A stretch of DNA of 12,099 nucleotides from Methanobacteriota archaeon (GTDB lineage Archaea > Thermoplasmatota > Poseidoniia > Poseidoniales > Poseidoniaceae), in NCBI GenBank assembly GCA_009936765.1, contig JAACDL010000060.1:1-12099 (forward strand), in the 5' to 3' direction. Shown piece by piece: positions 1 through 6,422 of the stretch (position 1 is its first letter; each line of letters opens with the position of its first letter). The notes under the pieces are model-generated. The model was not told the origin of the DNA. It did no database searches and worked only from the letters and a program-made list of their open reading frames with translations. The position numbers were made by a program, and so were the translations under genes.

Positions 1-420
1 GAAGAATGGTGCTTAGAAATGGATCAATATGTGCAACTGTCATCTTTCGGACAGTCCCCTAGCCATCCAGTAATGTACAATCCAGAACTATTGGATGTTC
101 ACACAAGAAACGCTATTCTGAACGCAATGTTAAGTTGGAGTGACGAAATGTGGATTGAAGATTACCCTATGGGTGGACAGGATTACACAGGCTGTTACAA
201 CGTTATCACCCACCAAGTAGCAGACATCCCAATGAATCAATGCGGTGGAGAAATAATTTCCACAGTTACATCGAAAGGGTTCAAGCTAGTTGCAGGAAAC
301 AGCCAGAATCATCTTGCTAGTTATTCAGATTTACTCGGTTCAATACCTGGGCTATCTGAATACTATCATTCTTCAGACAAGTATGGAATTACAGATGCTG
401 AAGATTCTGAGCAGAGTTGA
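1..420 (+). CDS. PhnD-like substrate-binding protein of ABC importer (3' part only)
   Basis: The reading frame is open from the first base, so the gene starts before the window and only its last 139 codons are seen. A stretch resembling the late part of PhnD-family (type II periplasmic-binding) proteins is visible: a 'HPV.YNPELL' segment followed by a helix with 'TRNAILNAMLSW', which matches the PhnD pattern of a short loop naming an expected residue run and then 'L...lr..i..all'. The next genes are the ATPase and permease of the same transporter, 50 bases downstream, and that context carries much of the call. In the family this protein captures phosphonate, phosphite or phosphate outside the membrane. 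The C-terminus is acidic (ends EDSEQS). The signal peptide and most ligand residues lie outside the window, so the substrate cannot be read. Confidence 0.6.
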   Translation, partial: EEWCLEMDQYVQLSSFGQSPSHPVMYNPELLDVHTRNAILNAMLSWSDEMWIEDYPMGGQDYTGCYNVITHQVADIPMNQCGGEIISTVTSKGFKLVAGNSQNHLASYSDLLGSIPGLSEYYHSSDKYGITDAEDSEQS

Positions 421-470
421 ACTGTCTCCTCTAAATAGAATAATTCTGCGCAGGCACTGGGGATGATTGC

Positions 471-1187
471 TTGGTAGGTGAGGGCGAGTCTTCCGGAAGT
501 GTAGATGCTACACACATCGATGACTCGCAAGCGCTTGTTTTACAAGATTTGTCAGTGGGGTATAACCAGCCTTTGATTTCCAATATCAACAAGAAGATAA
601 TGCCTGGAGAATCAATAGCTATTTTGGGTCCATCTGGTATTGGGAAGACAACACTACTTCGAACGATTGCTGGTCTGATTAGGCCGCTTTCAGGTACGAT
701 TTCCCATGATTATCCAGATAGAAGTGGAATTGGATATATCCCTCAGAGGTTAGGTTTAGTACGCCACTCTACGGTTAGGAGTAATATTTCGATAGGAGCA
801 AGATCTCGTTGTTCAAAATGGTACCCTGCTCTATTCCCCTTGCCGAGTGAGCTGAAGAATGATGTAGACTCCGCTATGGAGTCTCTAAACATCATGGACT
901 TAGCAGATGAGCCAGTCAGGATTTTATCTGGCGGTCAGCAACGTAGAGTTGCTATTGCTAGAACTCTTATTCAGAAGCCAAGAATAATTCTTGCTGATGA
1001 GTTCCTGGGCGAGTTAGATAAGGATAATGTAAAATCTATAATTGAGGCTACTCGGAAGGTAGTTGACGACATAGGGGCTACTTTAATCATGGTTGAACAT
1101 CATGAAGAAAGAGCAATCGAAATGGCAGATCGTATTTGGCGGATAAAGGATAATCAATTGTTCGAGGAAGGTGATTTGAATCAATAA
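471..1187 (+). CDS. phnC: ABC transporter ATP-binding protein, PhnC-like
   Basis: The protein has 238 residues, normal for PhnC-type ATPases. It shows Walker A GPSGIGKT at 53-60, the Q-loop glutamine in PQ at 91-92, the signature LSGGQQRRVAIAR from 152, Walker B RIILADE at 171-177 and the switch histidine at 210. It would power uptake through the adjacent permease on the cytoplasmic face. The start is TTG at 471, preceded by a 'ggggat' purine stretch; the frame has an in-frame stop at 441 and no ATG before the conserved core, so TTG is the best option. The first 20 residues are a poorly conserved acidic/serine leader. Walker B is followed by FLGELD rather than the usual P-x-x-x-LD, a mild variant. 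The phosphonate-class assignment comes mainly from the neighbours; phosphate or phosphite remain possible substrates. Confidence 0.85.
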   Translation: MVGEGESSGSVDATHIDDSQALVLQDLSVGYNQPLISNINKKIMPGESIAILGPSGIGKTTLLRTIAGLIRPLSGTISHDYPDRSGIGYIPQRLGLVRHSTVRSNISIGARSRCSKWYPALFPLPSELKNDVDSAMESLNIMDLADEPVRILSGGQQRRVAIARTLIQKPRIILADEFLGELDKDNVKSIIEATRKVVDDIGATLIMVEHHEERAIEMADRIWRIKDNQLFEEGDLNQ

Positions 1188-1191
1188 GAAA

Positions 1192-2136
1192 TTGGTTCTT
1201 GTAGGCTTTACCCTCTTCCTCCTGGCTTGGTTATCATTGGATGACTTGGTCGAAGATTGGAGTCAAGTAGAGAGTGCTCCTGAGAAGTTAGAGATATTCT
1301 TCACAGAAGATCTTTGGCCACCTGACTGGTCAGTATTGGAAGCTGAAGAATGGGCCGATGGCTCACTTCACAAGCCAAATGGAGATATTTGTAATGAAGA
1401 TGTTGAATTATTTTGCTCAAAAGCTTGGACTGGTATGTTAATCACAATCAAGATGGCATTTGTTTCAACTCTTATTGGATTTATGTTTGCAGTACCTTTA
1501 GCATCTCTCGCTGCTGGGAATTTGACACCGTTACCAATCGCAATACCTGCGAGAATAATATTGGCGGGGCTCAGAAGTTTACCGAGTATCATTTGGGCAT
1601 TGCTGTTTGCAATCGCCCTTGGATTTGGGCCTCTACCTGGGATTTTAGCAATGACATTGTACACGATTGGTTATTTGGGTAAGTTGCAATACGAAGCAAT
1701 GGAAGGCATTTCTAATGCTCCATTAGAATCTGCTATGGCGATGGGACTAACTCATTCTGAACGTTTAGTTCATGTTGTGATTCCTGAATCAAGTAACCAC
1801 TTACTAAGCCAACTACTATTCATGTTCGAATACAATGTTAGGCACGGTACAGTGTTGGGATTGGTAGGGGCAGGCGGAATTGGAATGTATATTGATAATT
1901 ACATAAATCCACCATTCGCTTATGACCGAGCATTCGCTCTTCTAATCGTAGTATTCGTTGTGGTAGTAATTATTGATCTAATCTCGATGTTCATACGCTC
2001 ATTCGTTACAGAAGAAGGAGATGTTAAGCGACCTAAATGGTGGACTGTATTGCTTCCTGCTGGAACAGCTGCCGATTACTATCACAAATTATCAAAAGGT
2101 AAAAAATCAGATACATCAATCGGTGAATCTGAATAA
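1192..2136 (+). CDS. phnE: ABC transporter permease, PhnE-like
   Basis: This 314-residue membrane protein matches the PhnE/PtxC permease pattern: 'LRSLPSIIWALLF' near 127-139, 'GFGPLPGILAMTLYTIGYLGKLQYEAMEG' running 144-172, the EAA loop from about 168 to 197 that contacts the ATPase, and 'YNVRHGTVLGLVGAGGIG' at 214-231. Hydrophobic spans are seen at about 2-18, 81-108, 118-142, 145-163 and 247-269. Between the first span and the core lies an external segment of about 60 residues (20-80) rich in Trp, Asp and Glu, with Cys67 and Cys75 that could form a disulfide. It begins only 4 bases after the ATPase stop. The start is TTG at 1192; a stop at 1177-1179 leaves no ATG alternative. It forms the membrane channel of a phosphonate/phosphite/phosphate importer; the exact substrate is unknown. 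Confidence 0.88.
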   Translation: MVLVGFTLFLLAWLSLDDLVEDWSQVESAPEKLEIFFTEDLWPPDWSVLEAEEWADGSLHKPNGDICNEDVELFCSKAWTGMLITIKMAFVSTLIGFMFAVPLASLAAGNLTPLPIAIPARIILAGLRSLPSIIWALLFAIALGFGPLPGILAMTLYTIGYLGKLQYEAMEGISNAPLESAMAMGLTHSERLVHVVIPESSNHLLSQLLFMFEYNVRHGTVLGLVGAGGIGMYIDNYINPPFAYDRAFALLIVVFVVVVIIDLISMFIRSFVTEEGDVKRPKWWTVLLPAGTAADYYHKLSKGKKSDTSIGESE

Positions 2137-2146
2137 TCTTAGCAGT

Positions 2147-2470
2147 TTATCTTCTTAATTTAGCAACCGTCACGTATGCTAAGTCTCTGATTGGTAAAGG
2201 TATAGCCCATGCAAATGGGTAAATCCATATCCAATTCCAACGCATATACAACAAGCATCTTATTGCGGCAGAAGAACGAGTAAATGCTCTGCCCTTTCTT
2301 ATCAAAACCAATGAGTCCACATTGATTTGATGTGTTTTTAGCAACCCTATTCCAACATCAGATTGTTGTTCGATTATATCGAGTTCTCTAGATTGTCGGT
2401 TGGAAATGAATTTCCCTGTTCGGGAGCATAATCCACACATTCCATCGATTAGAAGGGTATCTTTTGACAT
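2147..2470 (-). CDS. DCC-family thiol-disulfide oxidoreductase-like protein (DUF393)
   Basis: The 107-residue protein matches the DUF393/DCC family along its whole length: an N-terminal beta strand leading into 'DGMCGLCS' (Cys12 and Cys15, a CxxC in the family's DG.C.LC position), then 'FISNRQS', a 'QSDVGIGLL' segment, 'DSLVLI', 'RSSAAIRCLL', and the end 'PLPIRDLAYVTVAKLRR', which is the usual family finish. Members are thioredoxin-fold proteins presumed to act on thiols; their true substrates are mostly unknown. It starts 2 bases after the stop of the winged-helix-like gene and is the last gene of the minus-strand gpsA group. It ends 10 bases from the oppositely running permease gene. The family call is firm, the cellular role is not. 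Confidence 0.82.
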   Translation of the reverse strand: MSKDTLLIDGMCGLCSRTGKFISNRQSRELDIIEQQSDVGIGLLKTHQINVDSLVLIRKGRAFTRSSAAIRCLLYMRWNWIWIYPFAWAIPLPIRDLAYVTVAKLRR

Positions 2471-2472
2471 GC

Positions 2473-2685
2473 TTACTCTGCAGCAATATGGACATTACCA
2501 TCTTCATAATAGATTTGAATACGTGTTGGCAATTTTTTGGTTAGTGAAGCGACACCTTCGTAGATTTCACTCTCCTTGCATTTGAATGATTTCGCTGCAG
2601 ATTTAGTTGACCATGCAACGGTTTCGAAGTCGGACTGTCTAATCCACTCAAATAGGCGTAACTCAAATTCAGTTAGGTCTGCCAT
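2473..2685 (-). CDS. Small winged-helix-like protein, function unknown
   Basis: The protein has 70 residues and I do not recognise a named family. It opens with a helix (LTEFELRLFEWIRQSD), then a likely helix-turn-helix pair from about 26 to 47, and ends in a strand-turn-strand 'RIQIYYEDGNVHI', the layout of a small winged helix. I chose the ATG at 2685 because a strong GGAGG (2690-2694) sits just before it. An in-frame ATG at 2778 would add 31 residues but overlap the end of gpsA by 56 bases and has no comparable ribosome site. It lies 37 bases after gpsA and 2 bases before the DCC gene, so the three are probably co-transcribed. DNA binding, perhaps regulation of its own operon, is only an inference from the predicted fold. 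Confidence 0.62.
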   Translation of the reverse strand: MADLTEFELRLFEWIRQSDFETVAWSTKSAAKSFKCKESEIYEGVASLTKKLPTRIQIYYEDGNVHIAAE

Positions 2686-2722
2686 GACCCCTCCAGAGAG
2701 TCGGAGCACATCAAGCCTACCA

Positions 2723-3721
2723 TCAAGAAAGAGCAACCATTCTTCTGCAACATTCTTCTGCATCGATGTAATCATCAAGAAGTGTATTGAGTGCTTTGAC
2801 GAATGGCACTTCTATATTCATATCAATCGCTCTATCTCTAAACATTCGAGCAGCACGCACTCCTTCAGCGACCATAACCATCTCTTCAAGCGCTTGTTCA
2901 AGATTTAGTCCACTTCCTAATTTCTCCCCCATTCTCCGATTTCTTCCGTGAGGTGAAGTCGCAGTTACGTAGAGGTCTCCTAGTCCGGCTGGTCCAAAAG
3001 CAACTTCTGCTCTGGCACCTAACTGTGGCAAAAGCAAGCAACCTTCACGGAAACCTGCATTGAAAATAGCAGCCTTGAGGTTGTCTCCTCCTAAACTTCC
3101 ATTCTTCTTTAATCCGTCAACAAGACCACATGCTAAAGCTACAACATTCTTGAAAGCACCCCATAATTCAGCACCTACTGGGTCTGATGCAGCGTGAAGA
3201 ATGAATGTAGGTGTGGTTAGGGTAGACGCTAGTCTTTCAGCGACAGACATGTCTTCGCTAGCAACTAATGCAGTAGTCATTACACCACCTGCGGCTTCTG
3301 GTGCAATAGTTGGTCCAGTTAGGACTGCAAGTGGATTATGCATATTTCTCTCATCTAACATTTGATGAATCGCTTCACTGATTAGGCGTTTACCTGGTGC
3401 TAAACCCTTTGCTAGGTCCAATAGGACATGTCCTGGGCGTAAATGATCAATGATGCCTTCAACCACGCTGAGTATAACAGAAGATGGTAAAGCCAAGACA
3501 ATAATCTCGCTTCCTTCTAAGACTTCTTCAACATGCATCGTTGCTTCTAGGCCTTCTAATGAGTGTTCAGGAAGATACTTGTGATTCATACCTTCCATAG
3601 TAATTGACTCATATACTTCCTGTTCAACAGTCCATCCCTTGACTTTGTGTCCATCAAGAAGCCATAATCGTGCAATTGCGCTTCCCCAATTCCCCAATCC
3701 AAGCACTGCAATGTGAGCCAT
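2723..3721 (-). CDS. gpsA: NAD(P)-dependent glycerol-3-phosphate dehydrogenase
   Basis: This 332-residue enzyme interconverts dihydroxyacetone phosphate and sn-glycerol-3-phosphate in the cytoplasm. The Rossmann motif GLGNWG is at 8-13, followed by the family signatures DLAKGL at 102-107, GPTIAPE at 136-142, catalytic Lys191 in 'FKNVVAL', 'GGDNLKAAI' at 211-219, 'GLGDLYVTATSPHGRNRRMG' at 246-265 and VAEGV at 284-288. Length and motifs are those of an intact bacterial-type GpsA. The start at 3721 places the nucleotide motif at the expected N-terminal position. It is the first gene after a 106-base intergenic region with a terminator-like hairpin, a TATA-like element and an inverted repeat, so it probably has its own regulated promoter. 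Archaeal lipids are normally built on glycerol-1-phosphate made by the unrelated EgsA, so a GpsA here is notable. Confidence 0.95.
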   Translation of the reverse strand: MAHIAVLGLGNWGSAIARLWLLDGHKVKGWTVEQEVYESITMEGMNHKYLPEHSLEGLEATMHVEEVLEGSEIIVLALPSSVILSVVEGIIDHLRPGHVLLDLAKGLAPGKRLISEAIHQMLDERNMHNPLAVLTGPTIAPEAAGGVMTTALVASEDMSVAERLASTLTTPTFILHAASDPVGAELWGAFKNVVALACGLVDGLKKNGSLGGDNLKAAIFNAGFREGCLLLPQLGARAEVAFGPAGLGDLYVTATSPHGRNRRMGEKLGSGLNLEQALEEMVMVAEGVRAARMFRDRAIDMNIEVPFVKALNTLLDDYIDAEECCRRMVALS

Positions 3722-3742
3722 AATCTCTCGTGGCTAATCAAT

Positions 3743-3772
3743 CACCTTTAGGGGATTTCCCTATTGTAGGTG
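3743..3772 (-). promoter_or_regulatory. Interrupted inverted repeat upstream of gpsA, candidate operator or leader hairpin
   Basis: Two nested arms are perfectly complementary: outer CACCT (3743-3747) with AGGTG (3768-3772), and inner TAGGG (3749-3753) with CCCTA (3759-3763), around a 5-base centre. It lies 22-51 bases before the gpsA start. If the AT-rich element at 3781-3790 is the TATA box, the transcript would begin near 3759, inside this repeat. That placement suits a repressor site, but an RNA hairpin is equally possible. Confidence 0.4.
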
Positions 3773-3780
3773 CTAACAAG

Positions 3781-3790
3781 CGATTTATCG
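3781..3790 (-). promoter_or_regulatory. Candidate TATA box for gpsA
   Basis: On the minus strand the sequence reads CGATAAATCG, an AT-rich core in a near-palindrome, located 60-69 bases before the gpsA ATG and just after the terminator-like hairpin of the upstream gene. Archaeal TATA boxes sit about 26 bases before the start site, which would give a leader of roughly 35-40 bases. No experimental support; one of several AT-rich spots. Confidence 0.3.
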
Positions 3791-3800
3791 AAGTCTTCCT

Positions 3801-3838
3801 AGAAAACCAAAACAAGGTTTCTTTCTATCATGGAAACC
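3801..3838 (-). terminator. Terminator-like hairpin plus T-rich tract after the GST-like gene
   Basis: On the minus strand GGTTTC (3833-3838) can pair with GAAACC (3816-3821) around an 11-base loop that contains the stop codon. It is followed directly by a T-rich run (3801-3815, TTGTTTTGGTTTTCT). Archaeal termination depends mainly on T tracts, so the T run is the important part. It would separate the endonuclease/GST pair from gpsA. Confidence 0.4.
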
Positions 3839-4388
3839 ATTGAGGATGTTTAATCATACAAATCTTGAATTCATCACTAGATAAATTCCCTTCTAGCCAT
3901 TTGTGTACATTTTTCCATTCTTGAGAGTCAAACCATTCTCTGTCGTGATTTGCAAATTGTCTGATGAATGGGAAAATCGCATCACTCAAGTTTCCAGTTG
4001 GTATTTCATTATCTAAATCTTGAATGAATACACCTGCTTCTGTTCTATGGTGAATCTTATCGACATCTTCGTAACGATTAGGATACTTGTATCTATCAAG
4101 ATGGAATTTGAATTCATCATCGTTTCGATTAATCCATTCGCTTTCATCAGCGGTTAGTTTCCAAGATTGTACATATTCCATAATCTCGAGACTCTCTTCG
4201 ATTACAGTTCCATCAGTCAGCAATAGCACCGGAACGGTACCTTTCGGAGAGATCTCCATCATGTGTTCAGGCCTATCCCTTAGGATGACTTCACGATGTT
4301 CAACTTCAAAATTGGTACGAACTATTGCCATCCTAGCACGCATAGCGTATGGACATCTTCTGAATGAATACAGTATAGGCAGCGCCAT
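3828..4388 (-). CDS. Glutathione S-transferase/glutaredoxin-fold protein
   Basis: The protein has 186 residues. Its first 75 residues form a thioredoxin-type domain of the GST N-terminal class: strand 'LPILYSFRRCPYAMRARMAI' with a CPYA motif (Cys12), 'KGTVPVL' with the cis-proline at 49-55, and 'EESLEIMEYV' at 64-73, where Glu-Ser normally holds the gamma-glutamyl group of the thiol cofactor. The rest is predicted mostly helical, as in the GST C-terminal domain, and is rich in Asp, Glu, Trp and Tyr. It is a little shorter than most GSTs (about 200-220). It starts 21 bases after the stop of the endonuclease-like gene, so both are probably on one transcript. Archaea generally lack glutathione, so the thiol partner is unknown; a glutaredoxin-2-like reductase role is as likely as conjugation. 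Confidence 0.75.
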   Translation of the reverse strand: MALPILYSFRRCPYAMRARMAIVRTNFEVEHREVILRDRPEHMMEISPKGTVPVLLLTDGTVIEESLEIMEYVQSWKLTADESEWINRNDDEFKFHLDRYKYPNRYEDVDKIHHRTEAGVFIQDLDNEIPTGNLSDAIFPFIRQFANHDREWFDSQEWKNVHKWLEGNLSSDEFKICMIKHPQWFP

Positions 4389-4409
4389 ACTATCATACTC
4401 AGTGTTTAA

Positions 4410-5576
4410 TCAGAATAGATCGTCATCGTCCTCTTCAACAGCGAAAAGGTCAGTGTTATCTTCTTCTTTCTTTGCAGCTTTCTTGGCAGGTGCCTTTTCC
4501 TTAGTTTCAGGGGCATTTTCTTCGACAGGCTCTTCCTTCTTCTCAGGCTGAGGAGTTGGTTGTACGTTTGCGAGGGCGTCTTTTGCTCTTGCTGCAGCGA
4601 CTTCAGCTTCTCTTGCTGCCATCTCTTCGGGAGTGATATTTGCCTGTGCAGCAAGTGCTTTGCGCCTGTCCTCACGAGCCTTTCTCTCAAGTTGTCTGTG
4701 ACGTGCTCTTTCGATATTTTGTACCATGTACATTGCATCGTGTTCTAGTAATGGTGAATCAGAGATCAGAGTCATATCTAGCCATGCGCCATCTTCTATG
4801 ATGAATTCAGCGAGTGGTTCGAAATTCAAATCTGACTTCTTAATTTGAGTGTAGTGCATTGCATTACCCATGCGGTGCTCTACTCCAGAGAAGTGACAAT
4901 AGAATTCTTTGGTACCGATTGTTTCTCTGACCTGATCGAATAATTCTCCATAGTCTTCAGAAGTACGGAGTCTTCCATGCCCTCTTGCATGTATGTGTGC
5001 CAAGTTCAGAACAGGAATTGTTCCTTCGACGTGATTTACAACTTCCAGGACTTCTTCCAGACTACCCCATAATTCTTGGCGGCCACTAGTTTCGACACCA
5101 ATCTTTGCAGGAGTTCCTTCTTTCAGCCAAGGGAATACAGGATAGATTTCGTCATCGTCGTTCCAAATGTCGTGAATTCTTTGAACAATACCTTTGAACA
5201 CACTTGCAACTTGTTCGTTAGCAGCCTGTCCACGGCTCATATCTCCATAATGGCCAGCGTGTAGAGTAACATGTCTAGCATTGATTGTCTTTGCCGCTTG
5301 AAGAGCCGCTTCGATTTTTGCAAGACTTCGATTGCGTTGAAGGCGGTCGCCGAGTAACTCAGAATAGTATGGTCCGTGGATGTTCATTTCGAATCCAGTC
5401 TTGTGTGCAAGCACCCCTGCTTGCCAGTACTGTTCAAAGTGCTGAGGGGCTACCATGCGCACAGTTTGTACTTCCATTGTCTCTAAACCTAGAGAGATAA
5501 TGTCGTCCATTCCTTCGACGATAGTTCGTCCTTTACATGATAGTGGAACTCCGGCTGGACCTAATTTTACTGGCAT
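4410..5576 (-). CDS. Endonuclease IV-like TIM-barrel protein with charged C-terminal tail
   Basis: The 388-residue protein starts with 'KLGPAGVPLSCKGRT' at 4-18, the opening of archaeal endonuclease IV (Nfo/COG0648) relatives, and has a TIM barrel to about 290. Candidate metal ligands in order are His67 (NIHGPYY), His105 (TLHAGH), Glu162 (GVETSG), His194 (LAHIHARG), His228 (CHFSG) and His241. Where E. coli Nfo has Asp179 and Glu261, this protein appears to have Asn191 and Asp273 (ISDSP). Residues 290-335 look like a charged helix or coiled coil; 336-388 are a Pro/Glu/Lys/Ala-rich disordered tail ending DDDDLF. I chose ATG 5576 because GGAG (5584-5587) lies 7 bases upstream and the family start follows; the frame stays open to 5930, but that stretch is antisense to ribB. 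Abasic-site repair is likely; altered ligands leave this open. Confidence 0.82.
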   Translation of the reverse strand: MPVKLGPAGVPLSCKGRTIVEGMDDIISLGLETMEVQTVRMVAPQHFEQYWQAGVLAHKTGFEMNIHGPYYSELLGDRLQRNRSLAKIEAALQAAKTINARHVTLHAGHYGDMSRGQAANEQVASVFKGIVQRIHDIWNDDDEIYPVFPWLKEGTPAKIGVETSGRQELWGSLEEVLEVVNHVEGTIPVLNLAHIHARGHGRLRTSEDYGELFDQVRETIGTKEFYCHFSGVEHRMGNAMHYTQIKKSDLNFEPLAEFIIEDGAWLDMTLISDSPLLEHDAMYMVQNIERARHRQLERKAREDRRKALAAQANITPEEMAAREAEVAAARAKDALANVQPTPQPEKKEEPVEENAPETKEKAPAKKAAKKEEDNTDLFAVEEDDDDLF

Positions 5577-5700
5577 GTTCCCACTCCCGCAGAACAGGCG
5601 GAAGGGCTGTCCTATGTTAACCCCTTTCCGTGAAGCGTACTCTAATAGTGTGGGTTTTTGGGGGGTTGGTTTCATTTGAGAGAACGGAGCCGGAGTTAAT
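5577..5700. promoter_or_regulatory. Divergent promoter region between the endonuclease-like gene and ribB
   Basis: These 124 bases separate two divergent starts. Toward ribB there is a ribosome site GGAG (5692-5695) 5 bases before the ATG and an AT-rich element near 5640-5648 that could be a TATA box. Toward the endonuclease-like gene there is GGAG (complement of 5584-5587) and a TTAACATA-like element (complement of 5613-5620). An imperfect inverted repeat, CGGAAGGG (5599-5606) with CCCTTTCCG (5622-5630, one bulged T), lies between. A G-rich run (5652-5668) follows. No FMN-riboswitch core was seen. Confidence 0.4.
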
Positions 5701-6396
5701 ATGGAGCCACATGTGGAGGCCGCCGTCGACGCTTTCCGCGCTGGAAAACCGGTTTGTTTATTCGATGCTGAGAACAGAGAAGGGGAAACTGATCTGTTAT
5801 TCCCAGGGCAATGCGCAGAAGCAGCCACAATGCGCCAGTTGAGGTTTGATTGCGGTGGACTATTGTTCCTTGCAATCGGGCATGAGGTCGGAGAAAGATT
5901 CTCACTTCCATATCTACAAGATTTGCACATGGATGAAAGGCTGATGAGTGATTATCCTGTTCTAAAAGAATTACAAACTGATGACTTGCAATACGATACC
6001 AGAAGCGCATTCACTCTCTCAATTAATCATCGAGATACATTCACTGGAATTACCGACCGAGACAGAGCATTGACTACTCGTAGATTTGCAGAGTTATATT
6101 CTGAGTTGTCTGAAGAAGATAATGCTCTAGAGAAGTTGGGCAAAGAGTTCCGAACTCCGGGGCACATTCCCGTATGCCGTGAATCAGAAGGCGGACTTTC
6201 ACGCAGACAAGGACACACTGAACTCGCAGTTGGTTTGGCAAGGCTTGCAGGGATGACACCGGTTGTTATTGGGGCCGAGATGCTTCAACCAGACGGTGAC
6301 CTAGCATTACCGGTTGATGATGCTAGAGTTTGGGCAAATGAAAGAGGAATACCCTTCCTAACCGGAAAAGAATTAATGGGCGCTTTAGGCCTTTGA
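5701..6396 (+). CDS. ribB: 3,4-dihydroxy-2-butanone-4-phosphate synthase
   Basis: RibB converts ribulose 5-phosphate to 3,4-dihydroxy-2-butanone 4-phosphate plus formate, the four-carbon donor for riboflavin. The 231-residue protein is a single RibB domain with no RibA fusion. Visible motifs are FDAENREGETD at 21-31 (the acidic Mg-binding loop with Arg26, Glu27, Glu29 and Asp31), Cys51 in 'DCGG', 'TPGHIPV' around His155, and 'RRQGHTELAVGLARLAG' with His172 and Glu174, followed by Glu193 in 'GAEML'. All the residues expected for magnesium and substrate binding appear present. ATG 5701 is preceded by GGAG at 5692-5695. It is the first gene of ribB-ribL-ribE-ribH; the next gene starts 26 bases after its stop. 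It shares a divergent promoter region with the endonuclease-like gene. Confidence 0.95.
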   Translation: MEPHVEAAVDAFRAGKPVCLFDAENREGETDLLFPGQCAEAATMRQLRFDCGGLLFLAIGHEVGERFSLPYLQDLHMDERLMSDYPVLKELQTDDLQYDTRSAFTLSINHRDTFTGITDRDRALTTRRFAELYSELSEEDNALEKLGKEFRTPGHIPVCRESEGGLSRRQGHTELAVGLARLAGMTPVVIGAEMLQPDGDLALPVDDARVWANERGIPFLTGKELMGALGL

Positions 6397-6410
6397 TACA
6401 CAATTCACAG

Positions 6411-6415
6411 GGAGG
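6411..6415 (+). promoter_or_regulatory. Ribosome binding site deciding the ribL start
   Basis: A perfect GGAGG lies 7 bases before the ATG at 6423. It argues against a TTG at 6393 that would overlap the ribB stop and add 10 unconserved residues. Confidence 0.75.
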
Positions 6416-6422
6416 ATTTGAC

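Noticed and set aside
421..470. Small perfect palindrome AGAATAATTCT at 437-447 as a promoter or operator
   Set aside because: An 11-base AT-rich palindrome in a 50-base gap inside a transporter cluster is easily due to chance.
2686..2778. Longer start for the 70-residue winged-helix-like protein
   Set aside because: It would overlap the conserved end of gpsA by 56 bases and has no ribosome site as good as the GGAGG before 2685.
4406..4738. 110-codon frame overlapping the 3' end of the endonuclease-like gene
   Set aside because: It is an alternate frame of the low-complexity Glu/Lys/Ala tail; its Lys/Arg/Leu/Ser bias comes from that repeat-like DNA.
5652..5668. G-quadruplex in the G-rich run
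   Set aside because: There are not four runs of three or more G with short loops; only GGG, GGGGGG and GG are present.
5577..5700. FMN riboswitch before ribB
   Set aside because: The conserved core elements of the RFN motif are not present, and the region is too short for the full fold.
5577..5930. Possible 118-residue N-terminal extension of the endonuclease IV-like protein
   Set aside because: Most of it is antisense to well-conserved ribB codons, and the family start with a good ribosome site is at 5576.
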